Source: Saccharopolyspora galaxeae (GTDB taxonomy: Bacteria; Actinomycetota; Actinomycetes; Mycobacteriales; Pseudonocardiaceae). From it: a stretch of DNA of 64,000 nt. Positions 44,555 through 53,278 of this stretch are shown here, piece by piece (the stretch's first letter is position 1; the number at the start of each line of letters is the position of its first letter). Below the pieces are notes generated by a model. It saw only the letters and a list, made by a program, of their open reading frames with translations. It had not been told where the DNA came from and searched no databases. Made by a program: the position numbers and the translations under genes. The stretch is taken from positions 34,762 to 98,761 of the forward strand of contig NZ_JADDUE010000017.1 in assembly GCF_016526145.1 (NCBI RefSeq). The letters run 5' to 3'.

Positions 44555-45964
44555 TTGAGCAGCAACGAGGACCAGTCGTTCACCCGCGTGCTGGGAAGGG
44601 CCGACGTGCTCGCCGTCGCGTTCGGCGCCATGATCGGCTTCGGGTGGGTCGTCAAAACCGGGGATTTCGTCGCCACCGCCGGGCCGCTCGGCGCCGCGGT
44701 GGCGTTCCTCGCCGGCGGCGCGGTGATCGGGCTGGTCGGCCTCACCTACGCCGAACTGGTCTCCGCCATGCCTGCCGCCGGCGGTGCGCACAACTACGTG
44801 CTGCGCGGGCTCGGCGGCCGCGCCGGGTTCGTGACGTCGTGGACCTTGGTGCTCGGTTACGTCTCGGTCGTCGCCTTCGAGGCCGTGGCGTTGCCGCAGA
44901 GCGTGCAGTACATCTTCCCCGGCGTGCTGACCGGGAAGCTGTGGTCGGTGGCCGGGGACGACGTGTTCGCCGTCTGGGTCGCCGTCGGCATCGGCGGTGC
45001 GGTGATCATGACGTTGCTCAACTACGTCGGGGTGCGGCCCGCGGCGGTGTTCCAGAGCATCACCGTGCTGTTCCTGCTCGCGGTCGGGGCGACGCTGCTG
45101 CTCGGCGCGGCCGTCGGCGGGGAGACCGGGAACCTGCGGCCGCTGGTCTCGGGAGGGCTCGGCGGGGTCTTCAGCGTGCTGGTGGCGGTGCCGTTCCTGA
45201 TGGTCGGGTTCGACGTCATCCCGCAGTCCGCCGCGGAGATCAAGCTGCCGGTGCAGCAGATCGGCAAGCTGCTGGTGATCTCGGTCGGACTGGCGACCGC
45301 CTGGTACGTGCTGGTCGTGCTCACCGCGGGTACCGCGCTGCCCGCTTCCGCGCTGGGGAACTCCGAACTGGCCGTGGGCGACGCGATGACGCAGTTGTGG
45401 CACAGCCGCACGATGGGCAACGTCCTGGTGCTCGGCGGCATCGCGGGAATCCTCAGCAGCTGGAACGGTTTCCTGATCGGAGCGAGCAGGCTGCTCTACG
45501 CGATGGCGAACTCCGGGATGCTGCCGCAGTGGTTCGGCAGGCTGCACCCCCGGTTCCGCACCCCGGGCAACGCCGTGCTGTTCATCGGCGCCCTGTCGCT
45601 GTTCGCGCCGCTGTTCGGGGAGCAGGCGCTGACCTGGCTGCTGAACTCGGGCAGCTTCGCGATCATCCTCGCCTACCTGGCCGTCGCGGCCGGTTTCCTG
45701 GCGCTGCGCCACCGGGAACCGGACATGCCGCGGCCGTTCCGGGTGCGCGGCGGGCGGACCGTCGGCGGGCTGGCCGCCGCGCTCAGCTTCGGGCTGGCCG
45801 TGCTGTTCCTGCCGGGGATGCCCAGCGGGCTGGTGTGGCCCTACGAATGGATCGTCCTGGTGTTCTGGGCGCTGCTCGGACTCGTGTTCTTCGTGCGGAT
45901 GCCGCGGATCGCCGCGGGACCGGAAGCGGAGCACCAGCTGCGCGCCGCCACCGGCCGCACCTGA
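44555..45964 (+). CDS. APC superfamily amino acid/polyamine permease
   Basis: 469 residues from TTG 44555, with GGGGAG upstream. Twelve membrane helices, with the APC start ADVLAVAFGAMIGFGWVVKTGDF (helix 1, unwound GxG) and YAELVSAMPAAGGAHNYVLRGLG. The C-terminal domain is as in the AdiC/PotE-like permeases. Substrate not assignable. Its stop codon abuts the stop of the convergent TetR gene with no bases between (45964/45965). Probably the last gene of the inserted module. Confidence 0.9.
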   Translation: MSSNEDQSFTRVLGRADVLAVAFGAMIGFGWVVKTGDFVATAGPLGAAVAFLAGGAVIGLVGLTYAELVSAMPAAGGAHNYVLRGLGGRAGFVTSWTLVLGYVSVVAFEAVALPQSVQYIFPGVLTGKLWSVAGDDVFAVWVAVGIGGAVIMTLLNYVGVRPAAVFQSITVLFLLAVGATLLLGAAVGGETGNLRPLVSGGLGGVFSVLVAVPFLMVGFDVIPQSAAEIKLPVQQIGKLLVISVGLATAWYVLVVLTAGTALPASALGNSELAVGDAMTQLWHSRTMGNVLVLGGIAGILSSWNGFLIGASRLLYAMANSGMLPQWFGRLHPRFRTPGNAVLFIGALSLFAPLFGEQALTWLLNSGSFAIILAYLAVAAGFLALRHREPDMPRPFRVRGGRTVGGLAAALSFGLAVLFLPGMPSGLVWPYEWIVLVFWALLGLVFFVRMPRIAAGPEAEHQLRAATGRT

Positions 45965-46585
45965 TCAGGGGTTCTGCAGCGGGAAGCCCGCCAGGCCCTT
46001 CCACGCCAGCGTGGAGATCAGCCCGATCGCCTCGTCGCGCTGCACCGAGCTCGTCTCGTCCAGCCAGTAGCGGGCCGTGACCTGGCTGAGCCCCACCAGG
46101 CCGAACGCCAGCAGCCGCGCCCGTTCCGGTTCCAGCCCCGCGTCCGCGGTGACGGCCTCGGCCACCGCGTCCACGCACGCCGAAAGCGCGCCGTCCACGG
46201 CGCGGTCAACTGCCGGTTCGCCGCGCAGGTCGGACTCGAAGACCAGCCGGAACGCCTGCCCCTCGGCGTCGACGAACTCGAACAGCGCGCCAACCGCGGC
46301 CCGCACCCGGTGCTTGTTGTCCGGATTGGACTCGATCGATTCCCGCACCCGGCGCACCAGTTCGCCGCCGTGCGTCTCGACCAGCGCCAGGTACAGCTCC
46401 AGCTTGCCGGGGAAGTGCTGGTAGAGGACCGGCTTGCTGACACCCGCGTGCTCGGCGATGTCGTCCATCGCCGCCGCGTGATAGCCGTTGGTGACGAACA
46501 CGTGCTGAGCAGCCGTGAGCAGTTGCGCCCGGCGTGCGTCCCGGGGCAGCCGGACTCCTCGACTCGGCTGCGCGGTCTCCGTCAT
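45965..46585 (-). CDS. TetR family regulator (Rv3208-like)
   Basis: 206 residues from ATG 46585, with GGAGG five bases upstream, rather than the GTG at 46597 that lies on that site. The HTH RRAQLLTAAQHVFVTNGYHAAAMDDIAEHAGVSKPVLYQHFPGKLELYLALV and the ligand domain (VDAVAEAVTADAGLEPERARLLAFGLVGLSQVTARYWLD) follow the Rv3208 type closely. In mycobacteria this gene borders DUF3107; here the intervening module separates them. A palindrome lies 56 bp upstream. Its recognition helix is almost identical to that of the other TetR at 41521 (SKPVLY[RQ]HF). Confidence 0.92.
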   Translation of the reverse strand: MTETAQPSRGVRLPRDARRAQLLTAAQHVFVTNGYHAAAMDDIAEHAGVSKPVLYQHFPGKLELYLALVETHGGELVRRVRESIESNPDNKHRVRAAVGALFEFVDAEGQAFRLVFESDLRGEPAVDRAVDGALSACVDAVAEAVTADAGLEPERARLLAFGLVGLSQVTARYWLDETSSVQRDEAIGLISTLAWKGLAGFPLQNP

Positions 46586-46640
46586 GCCTGCCTCCACCCC
46601 TTCTGCGGCCTGATCGGGGTCTCCGATTCGCGAAGCACAA

Positions 46641-46658
46641 CTTTACTCGCCGGTAAAG
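46641..46658. promoter_or_regulatory. TetR operator palindrome CTTTAC-N6-GTAAAG
   Basis: An 18-bp perfect inverted repeat (CTTTACTCGCCGGTAAAG, arms of 6 with further inner symmetry) between the TetR gene at 46585 and the alpha/beta hydrolase gene at 46713. Its TTACTCG half resembles the palindrome beside the other TetR gene, which is expected because the two regulators have nearly the same recognition helix. Confidence 0.75.
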
Positions 46659-46712
46659 GATGCCTTCGACCTCATCCGGCGGCCAATCCCCGCACCGGGC
46701 CATGCTGGGTTC

Positions 46713-47723
46713 ATGCGTGCCGGAACACAGCGCGATCGGGCGGCGACCCCGCGACCGGAGCTGACCAGGGTGCCGATGCGGCCCGGGACGGACGGCGAGC
46801 TGTCCGGAGCGCTCGCGCCCGGCCGCCGGGTGCGACTGTCCACCCGGCACGGACCGGTCACGGTTCATCTGCGCGAAACCGCCGGGTCGCCTTCCCGCGC
46901 CGAGACCGCGGTGTACCTGCACGGGCTGGCCGGGTCGGCGACGAACTGGACGGACCTGGCCGAGCTGCTGTCGGTGCGGTTGCGCGGCATCGCGGTCGAC
47001 CTGCCCGGCTTCGGCCGCTCCGAACCGCCCGGCTGGTTCGACTACACCGGTGAGCAGCACGCGCACGTCGTGATCCGGCTGCTGGAAGAGCTCGGCGCCG
47101 GTGCGGTGCACCTGCTGGGCAACTCCTTCGGCGGTGCGGTCGCGGTGCTGGTCGCGGTCCGCAGGCCGGACCTGGTCGCGTCGCTGACCTTGGTGTCCCC
47201 GGCCGTGCCGGACCTGCGGCCGGACCCGCGGCGGATGTCCGACCCGCGGCTGCCGCTGACCCGGTTGCCGCTGCTCGGCCCGGTGGTGCGCCGCAAGCTG
47301 GCCGCCATGCCCGCGCACGAGCGGACGCGGCAGTTGCTGCGGCTGTGCTTCGCCGAGCCGGAGGCCGTGCCGCCGAGCCACATCGAGGTCGCGGTCGAGG
47401 AGTTCCGGGAGCGCGCCGGGCTCGCGTGGGCGGAGGTCGCGCTCGGGCGCACCACGACCGAGCTGATGCGCACCTGGCTGCTGCCGCCGTGGCGTTCCCC
47501 GTGGCTGCTGCTGCCGCAGGTTTCGGCGCCGAGCCTGGTGGTGTGGGGCCGCGAGGACCGGGTGCTCGGCATCCGCAAGGCGCCGCGGACCGCGCGGGAC
47601 CTGCCGCGCGGGCGGCTGCTGGTGCTGCCGCGAACCGGCCATGTGGCGCAGATGGAGCGTCCGCGGGTGCTCGCCAAGGCGGTGCTCGGGATGCTCGACG
47701 AGATCGATGCGCACCGTTGGTGA
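46713..47723 (+). CDS. Alpha/beta hydrolase, housekeeping locus
   Basis: 336 residues, ATG 46713 (a later ATG at MRPGTDG is possible; the first 45 residues are not conserved fold). Motifs: AVYLHGLAGSATNWTDL, nucleophile elbow LLGNSFGGA, WGREDRVLG (acid), RTGHVAQMERP (His). The catalytic triad is intact. The GNSFGG elbow is used by esterases and by ring-cleavage-type hydrolases, so the substrate is uncertain. It is divergent from the TetR gene across the 46641 palindrome and followed by the DUF3152 protein. Confidence 0.88.
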   Translation: MRAGTQRDRAATPRPELTRVPMRPGTDGELSGALAPGRRVRLSTRHGPVTVHLRETAGSPSRAETAVYLHGLAGSATNWTDLAELLSVRLRGIAVDLPGFGRSEPPGWFDYTGEQHAHVVIRLLEELGAGAVHLLGNSFGGAVAVLVAVRRPDLVASLTLVSPAVPDLRPDPRRMSDPRLPLTRLPLLGPVVRRKLAAMPAHERTRQLLRLCFAEPEAVPPSHIEVAVEEFRERAGLAWAEVALGRTTTELMRTWLLPPWRSPWLLLPQVSAPSLVVWGREDRVLGIRKAPRTARDLPRGRLLVLPRTGHVAQMERPRVLAKAVLGMLDEIDAHRW

Positions 47724-47818
47724 CCGCCGATCCCGAATCGGGTGATCTTTGCGGGCGTACCGGACACCGCAGGCCATGGTCTCGATCGGGGATCGCGTCC
47801 TTGTGGGACGCTGGAGCC

Positions 47819-48919
47819 GTGCCGCGCCCGAGACGACCACGAAACAGTGCCGCAGGACGCTCGGGAGCGTCGCGGGACGCCGAGAGTCCGCAGCGCGCAC
47901 CGGGAACGGGCGCACCGGGAACGGGCGCACCCGGAAGGGACGAGCCGCTCGCCGCGTCGTGGCGGCCGTTGCCGGAATCCGACGACTTCGACGGCCTCGA
48001 GGACGAAGCCGACGACGCGCCCGCGCGCCGCACGCGGAACCGGCGGTGGTCGTTCCAGGGCTGGCGCATTTACGCGGTACCGCTGCTGATCGTGATCACC
48101 GCCCTCGCGGTGTTCCAGGTCGCCGACCCGGGCGCCGGGCCCGCCGACGGTTCCCGAGCGCAGGCGCCGAACGTTGCGGAGGCGCCGGTGGTCACCGAAG
48201 CGCCGCCCGGGCAGACCTACGACCCGAACATGTTCTCCGCGGAGCTGCCGCCCGGTGCGCCGGTACCGGAGATCGGCGGCCGCACCTACGAGGTGCTGCC
48301 CGGAACCGCGCCGCGCGTCGGCTCCGGCGAGCTCTACCGCTACACCGTCGAAGCGGAGGTCGGCGTCCGGCTGGCCGAGGGCAACGACACCTTCGCCCAG
48401 CTCACCCAGCAGACCTTGGCCGACCCGCGGAGCTGGACCCACCCGGAGGCCGGGAGCTCGGAAAGCGGCGGCCAGAACGGGGGAGTCGCGCTGGAGCGGG
48501 TGGACGGCGCGAGCTCGCCGGACTTCCGGGTCACGCTGGTGAGCCAGAACACCGCGCGGGAGATCTGCGGCTACGGCAACGGCCTGCCGTTCGACACTTC
48601 CTGCCGCATCGGCGACCGCGTCTACATCAACGCCGCGCGGTGGGTCCGGGGAGCGGTGGCGTTCGAGGGCGACATCGGCACGTACCGCCGCTATGCGATC
48701 AACCACGAGGTCGGCCACGTCTTCGGCAACGGGCACGTGCCGTGCGGGCAGCAGGGCGGGCTGGCGCCGGTGATGATGCAGCAGACCTTCAGCACCTCGA
48801 ACAACGAGCTGCGCGAGCTGAACAAAGCGGTGCCGCAGGGCACCGAGATCCCCGCGAACGGCTTCGTCTGCAAGCCCAACGCCTGGCCGTTCCCGGTGGG
48901 CGGGCCGCCCGGACCGTGA
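47819..48919 (+). CDS. DUF3152 secreted zincin-like protein
   Basis: 366 residues from GTG 47819. A low-complexity cytoplasmic start with a GAPGT repeat (15-bp DNA repeat) precedes one membrane helix (IYAVPLLIVITALAVFQVA). The extracytoplasmic domain ends in the zinc-protease motif HEVGHVFGNGH (HExxHxxGxxH), followed by a methionine turn (PVMMQQ), as in the metzincin/zincin class. DUF3152 is conserved in mycobacteria (Rv3207c). Whether it is an active peptidase is unproven, but the zinc ligands are all there. Cysteines at ICGYG, SCRIG, PCGQQ and VCKPN could pair. Confidence 0.88.
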   Translation: MPRPRRPRNSAAGRSGASRDAESPQRAPGTGAPGTGAPGRDEPLAASWRPLPESDDFDGLEDEADDAPARRTRNRRWSFQGWRIYAVPLLIVITALAVFQVADPGAGPADGSRAQAPNVAEAPVVTEAPPGQTYDPNMFSAELPPGAPVPEIGGRTYEVLPGTAPRVGSGELYRYTVEAEVGVRLAEGNDTFAQLTQQTLADPRSWTHPEAGSSESGGQNGGVALERVDGASSPDFRVTLVSQNTAREICGYGNGLPFDTSCRIGDRVYINAARWVRGAVAFEGDIGTYRRYAINHEVGHVFGNGHVPCGQQGGLAPVMMQQTFSTSNNELRELNKAVPQGTEIPANGFVCKPNAWPFPVGGPPGP

Positions 48920-49178
48920 TTTCGGCCGCTCCGGCGGTCTGCGCCCTCTCGGATTCTGGGAGTGTTCCAGGAGCCGGGAAGAGCACCGGCCGGACTCGCG
49001 TTGCACCTTTCGCGACGGATCGGCCCGGCCCGCTCGACGACCTGGCCGAGCAATGAACTCGCCGACCGAAAACGAGCCGGCCGAGCGGGTCGGCGTGCCC
49101 GACCGCGGCGCGAACGCTCGCCCGGCGCGCGCGAAAGCGGCGCCGCGGCGAGGTGAGAACACTGAGGAGGAGCTGGGA

Positions 49179-50360
49179 ATGTCCGGCGATGCAGCCCAGG
49201 CAACGCTACCGCCGCTGGTGGAACCGGCCGCGGAGCTGACCAAGGAAGAGGTCGCCCGCTACAGCCGCCACCTGATCATCCCGGACGTCGGGATGGCCGG
49301 GCAGAAGCGGCTGAAGAACGCGCGGGTCCTGATCATCGGAGCAGGCGGGCTCGGCAGCCCGGCGATGCTGTACCTGGCCGCGGCCGGGGTCGGCACCATC
49401 GGAATCGTGGAGTTCGACCACGTCGACGAGTCGAACCTGCACCGCCAGGTGATCCACGGCCAGTCCGACCTGGGGCGGCCGAAGGCGGAGTCGGCGCGCG
49501 ACTCGATCGCCGAGATCAACCCGTTCGTCCAGGTGAACCTGCACCAGGTGCACCTGTCCTCGGACAACGCGCTGGACATCTTCGCCGACTACGACCTGAT
49601 CCTGGACGGCACCGACAACTTCGCCACCCGGTACCTGGTCAACGACGCGGCGGTGCTGTCCGGCAAGCCCTACGTGTGGGGTTCGATCTTCCGGTTCGAG
49701 GGCCAGGTCAGCGTGTTCTGGGACAAGTACGGCCCGAACTACCGCGACCTGTACCCGGAGCCGCCGCCGCCCGGGATGGTGCCGTCCTGCGCCGAAGGCG
49801 GCGTGCTCGGCGTGCTGTGCGCGTCCATCGGCTCGGTCATGAGCACCGAGGCGATCAAGCTCATCACCGGCATCGGCGAGAGCCTGCTGGGCCGCCTGAT
49901 GATCTACGACGGGCTGGAGATGAGCTACCGCACCGTCAAGATCCGCAAGGACCCGAACGCGGAGCCGATCAACGAGCTGATCGACTACGAGGCGTTCTGC
50001 GGCGTGGTCTCGGACGACGCGCAGCAGGCGGCGGTGAACAGCACGATCACCCCGCGCGAGCTCAAGGACAAGTTCGACCGCGGTGACGAGTTCCAGTTGG
50101 TCGACGTCCGGGAGCCGCACGAGTACGAGATCGTCAAGATCGACGGCTCGACGCTGATCCCGAAGGACCGCATCCTCTCCGGCGAGGCGCTGTCCGAACT
50201 GCCGCAGGACAAGCAGATCGTGTTGCACTGCAAGTCCGGCGGGCGTTCCGCGGAGGCGCTCTCGGCGCTGCACAAGGCAGGTTTCTCGGACGCGGTGCAC
50301 GTCGGCGGCGGCGTGCTCGGCTGGGCCAACGAGGTGGACCAGAGCCTGCCGACCTACTGA
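49179..50360 (+). CDS. moeZ: Molybdopterin/thiamine adenylyltransferase-sulfurtransferase MoeZ
   Basis: 393 residues from ATG 49179 with GAGGAGG upstream; the frame also opens at 49053 but lacks such a site. The ThiF/E1-like domain (IIGAGGLGSPAMLYLAAAGVG, then GTDNFATRYLVNDA) adenylates the C-terminus of a small ubiquitin-like sulfur carrier. The C-terminal rhodanese domain ends in HCKSGGRS with active-site Cys351. In actinobacteria MoeZ feeds sulfur to molybdopterin, thiocarboxylate cysteine synthesis (CysO) and thioquinolobactin-type carriers. The order DUF3152-moeZ-TIGR02569 agrees with M. tuberculosis Rv3207c-Rv3205c. Confidence 0.95.
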   Translation: MSGDAAQATLPPLVEPAAELTKEEVARYSRHLIIPDVGMAGQKRLKNARVLIIGAGGLGSPAMLYLAAAGVGTIGIVEFDHVDESNLHRQVIHGQSDLGRPKAESARDSIAEINPFVQVNLHQVHLSSDNALDIFADYDLILDGTDNFATRYLVNDAAVLSGKPYVWGSIFRFEGQVSVFWDKYGPNYRDLYPEPPPPGMVPSCAEGGVLGVLCASIGSVMSTEAIKLITGIGESLLGRLMIYDGLEMSYRTVKIRKDPNAEPINELIDYEAFCGVVSDDAQQAAVNSTITPRELKDKFDRGDEFQLVDVREPHEYEIVKIDGSTLIPKDRILSGEALSELPQDKQIVLHCKSGGRSAEALSALHKAGFSDAVHVGGGVLGWANEVDQSLPTY

Positions 50361-50457
50361 TCGAGGGTTTTCGGAAGCGGTGCCGGTTGCCCGGTGCCGC
50401 CGAAGGGTCGGAGCGAGCAGCGGTGCTGCCGCTCGGCCGAACGGAATCCCGCCCGCG

Positions 50458-50489
50458 ACGGCCCGGCGCCCAACGTGGTGCCGGGCCGT
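50458..50489. terminator. Strong hairpin after moeZ
   Basis: A 13-bp stem (ACGGCCCGGCGCC with GGTGCCGGGCCGT, one G-T pair) and a six-base loop CAACGT, about 100 bp after the moeZ stop. There is no T-run, as is common for actinobacterial hairpin terminators. Confidence 0.6.
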
Positions 50490-50577
50490 TCGCGTGCCGG
50501 GCCGTTGGTCATCGACCTGATCACGCTCCCGGAGCGTCGCCCGCCGATCGGGGGACGCGGGAGGTAGCGTCTGCGCC

Positions 50578-51375
50578 GTGACTGCAACACCGGAGCCGCC
50601 CCCGACGCACGTGCGCGCGGCGTTCGGTGCCCGCGGCGAGGACGCCGAACTCGTCGACGGCGCCGTCGCCTGGCGTTGCGGCGAGGTCGTGCTCAAACCC
50701 GCGGCGAACACCGCCGAGGCGGCGTGGACGGCGCAGACCCTGGACCTGCTGGAACCGGAAGAGGTGCGGGTCGGTCGCCCGGTGCGATCCACCGACGGCC
50801 GCTGGGTGGTGTCCGGCTGGTCGGCCAGCCGGGACATCGCCGGGCGCCCGGAGCCGCGGCACGACGAGGTCGTGGCCGCGTCGCTGCGGCTGCACACCGC
50901 CAGCAACGTGCTGACCCGGCCGAGGTTCCTGGACGCGCGGCAGGACATCTACTCGCTGGCGGACCGGATGTCGTGGGGCGAGGAGGACTACCCGCTGCCG
51001 CTGGACAAGGGCGGCCGGCTCTACGACGTGCTCGCGGCGTCGAGGCGGAAGACGCAGCTGCGACCGCAGGTGGTGCACGGCGACCTGTTCGGCAACGTGC
51101 TGTTCGCGGGCAACGCTCCGCCCGGCGTCATCGACTTCACGCCGTTCTGGCGACCCGCCGAGTGGGCCGCCGCGGTCGCGGTGATCGATGCGTTGTCCTG
51201 GGGCGGATCGGATGCGGCGATCGTGGAGCGCTGGTCGCACCTGACGGATTGGCCGCAGGCGCTGCTGCGCGCGCTGCTGTTCCGGCTCGCGGTGCACGCG
51301 CTGCACCCGCGTTCCACGACGCAGTCGCTGGCGGGGCTGGAACACGCGTCCCAGATGGTCCTCGAAGTCCTCTGA
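50578..51375 (+). CDS. TIGR02569 family protein (kinase-like fold)
   Basis: 265 residues from GTG 50578. It matches the actinobacterial TIGR02569 family (Rv3205c-type). The core resembles aminoglycoside/choline phosphotransferases: VVHGDLFGNVLF (HGDxxxxN, catalytic loop) and GVIDFTP (metal-binding DF). The upstream lysine region (EVVLKPAANTAEAAWTAQ) could supply an ATP-contacting lysine. Substrate unknown. It follows moeZ on the same strand after a hairpin terminator, so it may have its own promoter. Confidence 0.85.
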   Translation: MTATPEPPPTHVRAAFGARGEDAELVDGAVAWRCGEVVLKPAANTAEAAWTAQTLDLLEPEEVRVGRPVRSTDGRWVVSGWSASRDIAGRPEPRHDEVVAASLRLHTASNVLTRPRFLDARQDIYSLADRMSWGEEDYPLPLDKGGRLYDVLAASRRKTQLRPQVVHGDLFGNVLFAGNAPPGVIDFTPFWRPAEWAAAVAVIDALSWGGSDAAIVERWSHLTDWPQALLRALLFRLAVHALHPRSTTQSLAGLEHASQMVLEVL

Positions 51376-51437
51376 CACCCGGATTCCCGGTAGGTGCGGG
51401 TGGGCTGATCGGTCCAGCGGGGTGTGAGGATGGGGCG

Positions 51438-52271
51438 ATGGAAGCGAGCTCCGAGGAACGTCCGCTGCACGGGTTCACCGTGGGGATCACCGCCGAGCGC
51501 AAGGCCGCCGAACTGGGTTCGTTGCTGCAGCGGCGCGGCGCGGCGGTGCGCTACGGGGCCGCGATGCACACGGTTCCCGCACCGGACGACGGCGAGCTGA
51601 TCGCGGCCACCGATGCCGTGCTGGCCGAGCCCGTGCACTACGTGGTCGCGGTGACCGGCTCGGGATTCCGCGGCTGGCTGGAGGCCGCCGAGCGGCGCGG
51701 TATCGGCGAACGCCTCAAGCAGCACTTGGGCGAGGCGGAACTGCTCGCCCGCGGCGCCAAGGCCAGCGGCGCGATCCGCGGTGCCGGGCTGCGGGAATCG
51801 TGGACCGCGCCGTCCGAGGAGATGCCGGAGACGCTGGAGCACCTGCTGCTCCGCGGTGTCGAGGGCAAGCGCGTGGTCGTGCAGCTGCACGGCGATCCGA
51901 TGAGCGAATTCCGGGAGAAGCTGCGCGCTGCGGGCGCCGAAGTGCTGCCGATCGTGGTGTACCGCTGGGAGGACCCGGCCGACCTGCCCGCGCTGGACGC
52001 GCTGATCGACGCGGTGATCGCCGGAGAGATCGACGCGCTGCCGTTCACCAGCGCGCCCGCAGCGACGAACTTCCTGATGCGGGCGGAGCGGACCGGACGC
52101 GGTGAACGGTTGTTGACCGCCTTGCGGGAGAAGGTGTTCATCGCCTGCGTGGGGCAGGTGACCGCGGCACCGATCACCCGCGCCGGACTGCCCTGCTCGA
52201 CGCCGGAGCGGGCGCGCACGGCCGCGCTGGTGCGGCTGATCGCCGACGAACTTCCGGATCGCCGCCGCTGA
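51438..52271 (+). CDS. Uroporphyrinogen-III synthase family protein
   Basis: 277 residues, ATG 51438. Two Rossmann-like halves joined by two strands: FTVGITAERKAAELGSLLQRRGAAVRYGAAMHTVP, VAVTGSGFRGWLEAAE, then VVVQLHGDPMSEFREKLRAAGAEVLPIVVYRWEDP and INALPFTSAPA-like INALPFTS (DALPFTSAPAATNF), ending IACVGQVTAAPI. This is the HemD fold. It lies far from any other haem-synthesis gene, unlike a normal hemD, which is fused or next to hemC/hemB. It could be a paralogue with another role; several actinobacterial HemD-like proteins are parts of regulators. Confidence 0.85.
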   Translation: MEASSEERPLHGFTVGITAERKAAELGSLLQRRGAAVRYGAAMHTVPAPDDGELIAATDAVLAEPVHYVVAVTGSGFRGWLEAAERRGIGERLKQHLGEAELLARGAKASGAIRGAGLRESWTAPSEEMPETLEHLLLRGVEGKRVVVQLHGDPMSEFREKLRAAGAEVLPIVVYRWEDPADLPALDALIDAVIAGEIDALPFTSAPAATNFLMRAERTGRGERLLTALREKVFIACVGQVTAAPITRAGLPCSTPERARTAALVRLIADELPDRRR

Positions 52272-52343
52272 GCGATCCGGCCGGGCAGGCGGACCGGACC
52301 AGGCGGAGTCGCAACCTGCGCGAGCCGGTTCCAGCCGGGCAGG

Positions 52344-52634
52344 TCAGTCGGCTCCCCAGCGGTACCGGCGCATGTCGATCCGCGCTCCATCGGCCAGCAC
52401 GCCCTCGGCCCGCAACCTGGTCAGCTGCTCCTGACGCAGGTGATCGGCCGGGGTCCCGTTCGAGCGCAGCACCCGGTGCCAAGGCAGGTCGGCGCCGTCC
52501 TCGGCGAGTATCCGGCCCACCAGGCGGGCCGAGCGCAGCCCGGCGAGCTCGGCGACGTCGCCGTAGGCCAGCACCGAGCCGGGCGGGATCGAAGCGACCA
52601 CGGCGCGCACCGTTTCGAGCGTTTCCTCGTTCAC
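52344..52634 (-). CDS. Alkyltransferase-like protein (ATL, MGMT family without reactive cysteine)
   Basis: 96 residues. The MGMT C-terminal domain (IPPGSVLAYGDVAELAGLRSARLVGRILAED ... ADLPWHRVLRSNG) is complete, but the alkyl-accepting cysteine of the PCHRV motif is tryptophan here (PWHRV). Such ATL proteins bind O6-alkylguanine without repairing it and hand the lesion to nucleotide excision repair. It matches Rv3204 of M. tuberculosis in position. It converges on the hemD-like gene and directly follows the conservon genes. Confidence 0.92.
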   Translation of the reverse strand: MNEETLETVRAVVASIPPGSVLAYGDVAELAGLRSARLVGRILAEDGADLPWHRVLRSNGTPADHLRQEQLTRLRAEGVLADGARIDMRRYRWGAD

Positions 52635-52756
52635 GCGGGCAGTTTCCCAGCCCGCGGACCGGCCATGTCGTGGAACCCGCGGTTGCCGAGGCGGTGGTTC
52701 TCCGACGCCAGCAGGCCGCTTCGCGCGGCTGCCCGCGGAGCACCGTGATCAACCGT

Positions 52757-53278
52757 TCAAAGCCGCCGGATGCCGTCCAGGACGGCTTGCAGCAGCGCCT
52801 GGTCCGGCTCGCGCGTCGGCGCGAGCGGAACCGCGAGTTCGCCGCTGTGCAGCAGATCCGCCACCAGCACCGTCGCGACCATCACCGGCACCTCCAGCGC
52901 GGCCGCGAGATCGCCGATCGAAGCTGGCTTGCGGCACAGCCGCAGGATCCGCTCGTGATCCGCGCTCCACTCTGCCGAGTCGGCCGCGTGCGGCGGGGCC
53001 GAATCGGCCGCGTGCGGCGGGGCCGAATCCGCCGCGTCCGGGGTCTGATCAGCCGTGTCCGGGGTCGGATCGGCCGCGTCCGACGGGACCGGCTCAGCCG
53101 CGTGCCGCGGCGTCGGACCGGCCGCGCGCGGCGGGTCGCCGGTCGCCACGACCAGCGTCGTCCGGTGCAGCTCGATCTCGTCCGCACGAGTGCGGCCCCG
53201 CGTCATCGCGTACGGCCGCACCAGCGGTCCGGCGGCGCTGTCCCGCCAGCCGCCCGTCGTGCACTGCCGCGTGATCAT
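52757..53278 (-). CDS. DUF742 protein (conservon component CvnC-like)
   Basis: 173 residues, ATG 53278, overlapping the upstream gene's stop by four bases. The N-terminal LVRPYAMTRGRTR start and C-terminal SIGDLAAALEVPVMVATVLVADLLHSGELAV are DUF742. The middle 50 residues are a proline/aspartate-rich spacer, coded by near-identical 24-bp repeats (ADSAPPHAADSAPPHA). In a standard conservon cvnC is followed by cvnD (a small GTPase). Here the next gene is the ATL gene on the same strand, 120 bp away, with no GTPase. Confidence 0.9.
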   Translation of the reverse strand: MITRQCTTGGWRDSAAGPLVRPYAMTRGRTRADEIELHRTTLVVATGDPPRAAGPTPRHAAEPVPSDAADPTPDTADQTPDAADSAPPHAADSAPPHAADSAEWSADHERILRLCRKPASIGDLAAALEVPVMVATVLVADLLHSGELAVPLAPTREPDQALLQAVLDGIRRL

